This document shows positions 58,129-64,000 of a DNA stretch of 64,000 nucleotides, in pieces; position 1 is the stretch's first letter; each line of letters begins with the position of its first letter. Origin of the DNA: Sphingomonas sp. PL-96 (lineage in GTDB: Bacteria > Pseudomonadota > Alphaproteobacteria > Sphingomonadales > Sphingomonadaceae); assembly GCF_020707215.1 (NCBI RefSeq), contig NZ_JAJFET010000001.1:868001-932000 (forward strand), written 5' to 3'. Both the position numbers and the translations under genes were made by a program. The notes below the pieces were generated by a model. It did no database searches and was not told the origin of the DNA. It saw only the letters and a program-made list of their open reading frames with translations.

Positions 58129-58714
58129 CGGAGCTGGTTTGCAAGTCGGCGAGCAATAAACCCCGCGAGGACTGAACCCCAAAACGCAAAGCAAGCCTCT
58201 GGCTTTGGCAACAGGCTCCAGGCCGGAAGCGCAGAGGCACCGAAGCCCGCCAGCAAGATGAGGACGCGACTGGTCTAGCAAACCAAGAGGGATTCACGGA
58301 GCGCGAGTTCATCTGAGGTCCGCTGAGCGTAAGATCCATGGTGCCCTCTCGACTTCCCGCCAAAATGATTCGTCAGAGCCGCCCCAAATGCAATGTGCGG
58401 CACACTCTTCAGAAGGGCAGCCACTCCTAGCGCGGAAACCGGATCAGATCCCATACTGGCCGGATAATTCGAGCCGCCGGTATGGCGGGACGAACTGATG
58501 GCTCTGCTCGCCCATAATCAATCATGGCGGGATATCCTGGAGAGCTTTATCACCGCGGCACGCCACGAAAAGGCAGCACTGCCCTTTATGAAGAGGGCGC
58601 TGCGACCTGCTGTTCTTTGGTGTGCCACCCTAATGCCCGCTCATGGGAAGCCGGCGCGCGCCAAATAGCAGATGCTCAAATTATGTGCACTAAAAGTGCA
58701 GTGATGCTGCTTAA

Positions 58715-58742
58715 TTGAGCAACATTATTTCTTGTATATACA
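58715..58742 (+). promoter_or_regulatory. Candidate sigma-70 promoter of the TonB receptor gene
   Basis: TTGAGC (58715-58720) and TATACA (58737-58742) are separated by 16 bases in an AT-rich patch that stands out from the GC-rich surroundings. The receptor start is about 80 bases downstream. Confidence 0.5.
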
Positions 58743-58824
58743 TTAAGCGCGCGGCATCATGTGATTCTTCGTGGGGGAAGTAGATGGCGCCGGCCTCCTT
58801 CTCCGTTTTTGGGGGGACCACCAG

Positions 58825-61110
58825 ATGCGCTTTGACCATTCGCCTCTTCGCGTGACACTGCAGTGCGGGATTGCTTCCGCCGCGCTCTTGATTGCCACAA
58901 GCCTCACCCCGGCTGCAGCCCAAGACGCGCAGGATCCTCCCGCAACAGAGGAAACCAACGACGTCGTCGTCACGGCACTGCGCCGCGACACCACGGTTCA
59001 GACGACCCCGCTCGCTATCACCGCACTGACCGGCGAGACGCTGACCAACGCCGGCGTCACGAACATCACCGATTATGCCAAATTCGTGCCGTCGCTGCGC
59101 ATCCAAGACAACGGTCCCGGCCAGCGCCGCGTCAGCCTGCGCGGCGTTCAGGCGTCGGGCGAGGCAACCGTCGGCACTTATTACAATGACGTGCCGGTGA
59201 CCGGCTCGGTCGGCGTGTCGAGCGACGCCGCCGGGCGCACCGCCGATTTCACCCTGTTTGACGTCAACCGCATTGAGGTGCTGCGCGGACCGCAGGGCAC
59301 GCTCTACGGCGCGAGCTCTATGGGCGGCGCGATCCGCGTGCTCTTCAACAAGCCCAGTCAGGAGTACGAGGGCGAGGTCGAAGGCCAGGTGCAGACCACC
59401 AAGGGCGGCGGCTTCGGCTATTTCGTCAACGGGATGGTCAACGTGCCGCTCGTCACCGACGTGCTGGCTGCGCGCGCGGTTCTCTATCGCCGCGACAGCG
59501 ACGGCTATGTCGACAACAGCTTCCTTGGTCGCAAGAACGTCAACGATTATACGGCGACGGGCGGGCGGCTGATGCTGCGCTTCACGCCGACCACCAACTT
59601 CTCGATCGATGCCACCGCGATGTTCGAGAACACCGACGCGGTCTCGGCGAGCTGGAATCCCGAGGTCGGCGACTACAAGTCAGCGGCGCAGGTCATCCTG
59701 CCCTATACCGACAAGTCGCAGTTCTACAGCGTCAACGCCGAGTGGGACCTGGGCGGCGTGACGCTGACCTCGATCACCGGCTATCAGCATCGCAGGTCTG
59801 CCTATGCGGCCGACGACAGCTACTACATCGGCACCTATCGTACGGAGGCGCGCTGCGCCTCCTATGTCGGCACCGATGCCTGCTCGGCGGATCAGCTCGG
59901 TAGCTACTACGACTATATCGACAGCCTGAGCCCGGCGGCCATCTACTATCCCGGATCCACCACGGACTTCACGCAGGAGGTCCGCCTGAGCTCGACCGGC
60001 GATTCCGCCCTCGACTGGACCGTGGGCGCCTTTTACCAGAGCCGCAAGAACCAGGTTACGTCCGAGGATGCGCGCGCCGACGTCACCACCGGCGGGATCA
60101 TCATGCCCGAGCAGATCTTCTACCGCCGCCAGATCTCGGACAGGCTCAAGCAGGTCGCGGTGTTCGGCGAGGGCACCTTCCACGTTACGCCCGAGCTCGG
60201 CCTGACGGCGGGCATTCGCTACTATGACTATGACAAAACGGTGTCCGGATACACCGACATCGGCTGGACGCTGATCGGCGCGCCGGTGCGTCCGCTCAAT
60301 ACGGTGGACTCGTCGGAGGACGGCACGTTGCTGAAGTTCAACGCGTCCTGGCAGGCCAACCGCAACATGCTGTTCTATGCCACCGCGTCGCAGGGTTTCC
60401 GCCCGGGCGGCGCGAACCAGGTGATCGGGCTGGCGGCGGACCTGACGCCCTATGAGTCGGACAAGCTCTGGAACTACGAGATCGGCACCAAGTTCGGCTT
60501 GCTCGACCGCAGGCTGACGCTCAACCTTGCAGCCTTCCAGATCGACTGGGACAATATGCAGGTGAGCGGGCGCACCACCAACGGCGCCTTCTCATTCCTC
60601 TCCAACGCCGGTGCAGCGCGCATCCGCGGCCTGGAGGCTGAGGCCTTCATCCGGCCGGGCGGTGCGCTCCAGTTTACGCTATCAGGCAACTATCTCGACG
60701 CCAAACTAACCGAGGATCAGGTCAATGACTCGGTCGTGGCCGCCGGTCGCGCCGGGGATCGCATCCCCTATATTCCCCACTTCAGCGGTTCGGTCGGCGC
60801 GGAATATCACGCGCCGGTCAGCGATGCGGTAGACTTCTTCGCACGCGCCGACCTGAACTATGTCGGCTCGTCCTACTCCGAATTCCGGCCAACCAACGTT
60901 TATCGGGTGAAGATCGACGATTACGCCCTGGCGAACCTGCGCGTCGGCTTCGAGCTGTCGGAAAGCGATACGGGCATCTACCTGTTCGTGAACAACCTTT
61001 TCGACAGCGTGGCGATCAACCGTGCCTCAATGTCGTCCACGCCCAACAGCTATTCGGCGGTTTCCGCCGCGCCGCGCACCCTGGGTCTTAACCTGCGCCG
61101 TCACTTCTGA
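58825..61110 (+). CDS. TonB-dependent outer-membrane receptor
   Basis: The 761-residue receptor has a signal peptide ending near TPAAAQ and a TonB box-like NDVVVTALRRD. The plug has YAKFVPSLRIQDNGPGQRRV, SLRGVQASGEATVGTYYND and RIEVLRGPQGTLYGASSMGG. A large beta barrel with many alternating aromatic strands ends NLRRHF. The FecA/CirA-like plug of sphingomonads often imports carbohydrates or peptides rather than iron. ATG 58825 follows GGGGGACC. Its partner, 22 bases downstream, is an M14 peptidase, which suggests uptake linked to peptide or amino-acid-derived substrates. Confidence 0.93.
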   Translation: MRFDHSPLRVTLQCGIASAALLIATSLTPAAAQDAQDPPATEETNDVVVTALRRDTTVQTTPLAITALTGETLTNAGVTNITDYAKFVPSLRIQDNGPGQRRVSLRGVQASGEATVGTYYNDVPVTGSVGVSSDAAGRTADFTLFDVNRIEVLRGPQGTLYGASSMGGAIRVLFNKPSQEYEGEVEGQVQTTKGGGFGYFVNGMVNVPLVTDVLAARAVLYRRDSDGYVDNSFLGRKNVNDYTATGGRLMLRFTPTTNFSIDATAMFENTDAVSASWNPEVGDYKSAAQVILPYTDKSQFYSVNAEWDLGGVTLTSITGYQHRRSAYAADDSYYIGTYRTEARCASYVGTDACSADQLGSYYDYIDSLSPAAIYYPGSTTDFTQEVRLSSTGDSALDWTVGAFYQSRKNQVTSEDARADVTTGGIIMPEQIFYRRQISDRLKQVAVFGEGTFHVTPELGLTAGIRYYDYDKTVSGYTDIGWTLIGAPVRPLNTVDSSEDGTLLKFNASWQANRNMLFYATASQGFRPGGANQVIGLAADLTPYESDKLWNYEIGTKFGLLDRRLTLNLAAFQIDWDNMQVSGRTTNGAFSFLSNAGAARIRGLEAEAFIRPGGALQFTLSGNYLDAKLTEDQVNDSVVAAGRAGDRIPYIPHFSGSVGAEYHAPVSDAVDFFARADLNYVGSSYSEFRPTNVYRVKIDDYALANLRVGFELSESDTGIYLFVNNLFDSVAINRASMSSTPNSYSAVSAAPRTLGLNLRRHF

Positions 61111-61132
61111 TTGCATCGGAGCAACAAGCGAC

Positions 61133-63766
61133 ATGATCAAGAACACCCCGGTGGTGCGCACTGTGCGCACCCTGCTGGCCGCGTCTGCCCTGGGACTCTG
61201 CGTGCCCGCGATGGCGCAGGACGTGCCGGATCCGAAGGCAGTGCTCGGCCATGACGTCGGCGAGGACTACTACCTTGCCAACTACGAGGACTCTATCCGC
61301 TACTTCCAGGCGCTTGCCCGCGCGTCCGACCGCATCAAGCTGTTCGAGACCGGCAAGACCACCCACGGTAAGACGATGGTCTACGCGGTCATATCGAGCC
61401 CGGAAAACGTCGCCAACTTCGACAAGTACAAGGCGATCTCCAAGCGGCTGGGCGATCCGCGCGGCTTGAGCGACGAACAGGCGCGCCAACTGGCCAAGGA
61501 CAGCCCGATCATTGTCCACATCGACGGCGGCATGCACGCCAGCGAGGTGTCGGATCACCAGCTGCCGCTGGCGCTCGCGCACAAGCTGCTGTCCGCGAAG
61601 AACGATGCCGAAGTAGACGGCATCCTCAAGAACGTCATTCTTGTCCTGTGGCCGACGCTCAATCCCGACGGGCAGGACATCGTCGTCGACTGGTATCGCA
61701 AGCAGCGCGGCACCCAGTGGGAGACCAGTCGCACGCCCTGGCTCTACCAGGAATATGTCGGCCACGATAACAACCGTGACGGCTACATGCTGAACATGAA
61801 GGAAAGCCAGGTCGTCAACGCGACCGAGCAGGAATATGCGCCGGTGATCTGGTACAGCCAGCATCAGGTGGCGCCGTTCCCGGCCCGTATCTGGGTGCCG
61901 CCGTTCGCGGACCCAGTGTCGTCCAACATCAGCCCGTACATGCGGATCTGGACCAACGCCATCGGCACCAACATCATGACGCGGATGGAGACGGAGGGAA
62001 AACCGGGCGCGATCGCCCAGGCCCGCTTCGACAACTGGTACGCAGGGTTCCTCGACTATATCCACGTCTTCCGCAACACGATCTCCTTCTTCACCGAGAC
62101 GGCGCACGACAGCGCGACGCCGAAGACCTACTCGCTCGACGACTTCCCCAAGCAGACCCGCGATCTGAAGGCGCAGATCATGTACCCGCATCCCTGGCGG
62201 GGCGGCGAGTGGCACCTGAAGAACTCCGTCGACTATATGCTGACAGCGTCCATGTCGGTGCTGGAGACGGCGCAGAAATATCGCGATACGCTGCTCTACA
62301 ACCGCTACCAGGCAGGCCGCGACATGGTTGCCGCCGCGGCCGTGGATGGTCCCGCCGCCTATGTCATTCCGGCCGGTCAGGCGGACATGCCCGAGGCCGC
62401 CTCGCTTGCCCAACTGATGATCCGCCACGGCCTCGACGTGCTGCAGATCGGCGCGCCGACTGCGCTCAACGGCCAGACCTATGCCGCGGGAAGCTGGGTG
62501 GTGCCGATGGACCAGCCATTCGCTGGACTAGCGCGCGAACTGCTCGACAAGCAGAAATATCCGGATGCCGTGCTGAACGGCGACGGCCAACCGGCCGAAC
62601 TGCCCTATGACGTGACCGGTTGGACGCTGCCGATGCAGATGGGCGTGCGCGTCGACCGGGTCGAGAAGCCGATCGAGGCCGCCGCCCGCGCGGCCATGCA
62701 AAAGGTCGCTGCCGCCACTCCGCCCGCCGGCGGGGTGAGCGGATCGGGCAGCACCTATCTGATCGATCGACGCGTGAACAACGGCTACCGCGTTTTGAAT
62801 GCGGCACTTGCGGCTGGCGGCGAGGCGCGCTGGACGACCGCATCCTTCCAGCCTGGGGCAGCTCCGCAGGAGGCGATCGCCATCACCGGCCTTCCGCGTT
62901 CGGTGATGGACAAGATCGCCTCGCAGCATACGGTCGCCGTCACCGCGTCGGCCGAGGCGCCCGCGGGCGCAGCGGTGCGCAAGGGGCGCGTCGCGCTCTA
63001 TCGGCCCTGGGGCTCCAACATCGATGAGGGCTGGACCCGCTGGCTGCTGGAGCAATATGCCTTTCAACCCAAGAGCCTGTACAATGCGGACGTGAAGGCC
63101 GGGCTGTCGGGCAAGTACGACACGATCGTGATCCCCGACATCGGTGCGCCGCAGTCGACGCGGCCCGGCGACACCGCGCCGCCGGCGAACTTCACGTCGA
63201 AGTACAAGGGGCCGCTCGCCTCATTGATGGACGGGTTCAGCCCGAACCAGATGCCCGCACCCTATAGCGGCGGCATTGGGGAGGATGGCGCGGAGAAGCT
63301 GAAGGACTTCGTCCGCAACGGCGGCACGCTGGTCGCGCTCAACAATGCGTCTGACGCAATCATCGACCTGTTCCAGCTGCCCGTCACCAACATCCTGAAG
63401 GACGTGAAAAGCGACACCTTCTTCTGCTCCGGCGCTCTGCTCCAGGTCAGCCTGAACCCGGCGGCAAGCGTCAATGCGGGCATGCCGGCCGACCCAATCG
63501 TGATGTTCGAGCGGGGACCCGCCTTTGCGCCCAAGCCCGGCTTCCAGGGTCAGGTGCTGGCGTCCTATACGCCGACCGGCGATCCGCTGCGCAGCGGCGT
63601 GCTGCTGCACCCCGAGGCAATCCAGGGCAAGGCGGCCGCGGTCGAGGTCCAGTATGGCAAGGGCAAGGTCTACCTCTACGGCTTCCGCCCGCAGTGGCGC
63701 GGCCAGTCGCACGGCGGCTACAAGCTGCTGTTCAACACGCTCTACGCAGGCGGCGCAACCAACTGA
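61133..63766 (+). CDS. Exported M14 family zinc carboxypeptidase-like protein
   Basis: The 877-residue protein has a signal peptide (VRTLLAASALGLCVPAMAQD). A peptidase M14 domain follows, with HxxE zinc ligands His135 and Glu138 in IVHIDGGMHASEVSDHQLPL. WPTLNPDGQDIVVDWYRKQR and the catalytic Glu in TISFFTETAHDS lie further on. The second half (residues ~470-877) has no obvious catalytic motif but contains a Rossmann-like VIPDIGAP and GGTLVALNNASDAIIDLFQL, perhaps a glutamine-amidotransferase-like fold. It lies 22 bases after the TonB receptor, so the two are co-transcribed. Confidence 0.88.
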   Translation: MIKNTPVVRTVRTLLAASALGLCVPAMAQDVPDPKAVLGHDVGEDYYLANYEDSIRYFQALARASDRIKLFETGKTTHGKTMVYAVISSPENVANFDKYKAISKRLGDPRGLSDEQARQLAKDSPIIVHIDGGMHASEVSDHQLPLALAHKLLSAKNDAEVDGILKNVILVLWPTLNPDGQDIVVDWYRKQRGTQWETSRTPWLYQEYVGHDNNRDGYMLNMKESQVVNATEQEYAPVIWYSQHQVAPFPARIWVPPFADPVSSNISPYMRIWTNAIGTNIMTRMETEGKPGAIAQARFDNWYAGFLDYIHVFRNTISFFTETAHDSATPKTYSLDDFPKQTRDLKAQIMYPHPWRGGEWHLKNSVDYMLTASMSVLETAQKYRDTLLYNRYQAGRDMVAAAAVDGPAAYVIPAGQADMPEAASLAQLMIRHGLDVLQIGAPTALNGQTYAAGSWVVPMDQPFAGLARELLDKQKYPDAVLNGDGQPAELPYDVTGWTLPMQMGVRVDRVEKPIEAAARAAMQKVAAATPPAGGVSGSGSTYLIDRRVNNGYRVLNAALAAGGEARWTTASFQPGAAPQEAIAITGLPRSVMDKIASQHTVAVTASAEAPAGAAVRKGRVALYRPWGSNIDEGWTRWLLEQYAFQPKSLYNADVKAGLSGKYDTIVIPDIGAPQSTRPGDTAPPANFTSKYKGPLASLMDGFSPNQMPAPYSGGIGEDGAEKLKDFVRNGGTLVALNNASDAIIDLFQLPVTNILKDVKSDTFFCSGALLQVSLNPAASVNAGMPADPIVMFERGPAFAPKPGFQGQVLASYTPTGDPLRSGVLLHPEAIQGKAAAVEVQYGKGKVYLYGFRPQWRGQSHGGYKLLFNTLYAGGATN

Positions 63767-63770
63767 CCGG

Positions 63771-63800
63771 GGAGGGCGCCGTGCCGGACGGCGCCCCTCC
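63771..63800. terminator. Bidirectional hairpin between convergent genes
   Basis: GGAGGGCGCCGT and ACGGCGCCCCTCC pair almost completely around GCCGG. It lies four bases past the M14 peptidase stop and abuts the stop codon of the convergent regulator gene. There is no T tract. Confidence 0.65.
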
Positions 63801-64000
63801 TACCTGCCCGAAGCGCCGGGGCCGAAGCGTGCCACCATGTCATAGGCGTCCGCCAGGAACAGCTGGCGCACATAGGTGATCCGTTCGCTGCCCCGCCAGG
63901 TGCGGCGCTCGACGCACAGGCACGGCGCGCCCGCGGATACGCCCAGCCAACGTGCTTCGTCGTCGAGGGCGGCGACCGCGGAAATCCGTGTCTCCGCCTC
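63800..64000 (-). CDS. GntR family regulator, UTRA domain, partial (N-terminus beyond window)
   Basis: The minus-strand end encodes TRISAVAALDDEARWLGVSA, PCLCVERRTWRGSERITYVR and QLFLADAYDMVARFGP before the TAG at 63800-63802. This is the C-terminal UTRA effector domain of HutC/FarR-like GntR regulators. HutC senses urocanate in histidine breakdown. The identity as HutC is a guess. It faces the receptor-peptidase pair across a terminator, so regulatory linkage is possible but not shown. Confidence 0.75.
   Translation of the reverse strand, partial: EAETRISAVAALDDEARWLGVSAGAPCLCVERRTWRGSERITYVRQLFLADAYDMVARFGPGASGR

Larger units (their letters stand above)
57441..58714. other. Gene-poor remnant between integrase and TonB receptor genes
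   Basis: This 1.3-kb stretch has lower coding quality than its surroundings. The minus strand at 57468-57600 carries LAKLALLGKTTTISGVSLPA ending in QDYQLQKQ, which resembles a protein fragment that I cannot identify. A plus frame at 57623-57898 and a short membrane-like frame at 58030-58128 are listed separately. A minus frame from about 58453 reads MGSDPVSALGVAALLKSVPH before a stop. There is no transposase or attachment repeat I can point to. The stretch fits a decayed mobile element. Confidence 0.5.

Overview
The window looks like chromosomal DNA of a sphingomonad (Sphingomonas or a close relative; Alphaproteobacteria, Sphingomonadales). This is inferred from the very high G+C third positions, the YqeY-DnaG-RpoD order, a RegB/RegA redox pair, a full ccoNOQPGHIS cluster, cobalamin-salvage genes in alphaproteobacterial order, many TonB-dependent receptors and sphingomonad-style intergenic repeats. 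Nearly all of it is ordinary, tightly packed core chromosome. One short degenerate island lies next to a tRNA-Gln gene at about 56.8-58.8 kb.

Layout. 0-6.5 kb: a partial MFS transporter, a 757-residue membrane-anchored coiled-coil protein, a frameshifted GT-C-type membrane protein, a CHAP amidase and a hypothetical protein, all on the minus strand. 6.6-11.1 kb: rpoD, dnaG and yqeY (minus). 11.2-20.9 kb (mostly plus): carA, a small exported protein, carB, greA, a glutathionyl-hydroquinone reductase, pirin, a 2-hydroxyacid dehydrogenase and OmpW. 21-29.8 kb (minus): the complete cbb3 oxidase cluster, including assembly genes. 29.9-33.1 kb: a CRP/FNR-family regulator, an aldo/keto reductase and an MHS-type MFS transporter. 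33.2-39.9 kb (plus): cyoABCD, surf1, regB and regA in one overlapping string.

39.9-50.1 kb holds corrinoid uptake and salvage. It contains cobO, a cobalamin riboswitch, btuB, an unknown membrane protein, a DUF1636 protein, cobT, the alpha-ribazole phosphatase gene and cobS, facing cobQ, cbiB and the cobC-type aminotransferase gene, then cobU. No corrin-ring genes are present, so the set fits import and remodelling of corrinoids. 50.1-56.7 kb: a tandem glycine riboswitch leading an L-serine dehydratase gene, then tlyA, tspO, ubiK, a YbjN gene, proC, a MarR regulator and a branched-chain aminotransferase. 56.7-58.8 kb: tRNA-Gln(TTG), a broken tyrosine recombinase and junk-like DNA. 58.8-64 kb: a TonB receptor and M14 peptidase pair, facing a partial GntR/UTRA regulator.

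The respiratory genes form a logical unit. A high-affinity cytochrome c oxidase (cbb3) sits behind a perfect FNR box. A CRP/FNR regulator has twin TTGAT-N4-GTCAA sites in front of it. A bo3-type quinol oxidase is co-transcribed with its assembly factor and with the redox sensor pair RegB/RegA. I found no CRISPR array, intact insertion sequence or complete prophage. The points most worth following up are the glycine riboswitch on a serine dehydratase gene, the riboswitch-controlled unknown membrane protein in the B12 operon, the 19-bp perfect palindrome between cyoA and the MFS gene, the extra gene coupled between carA and carB, and the TonB receptor/M14 peptidase pair.
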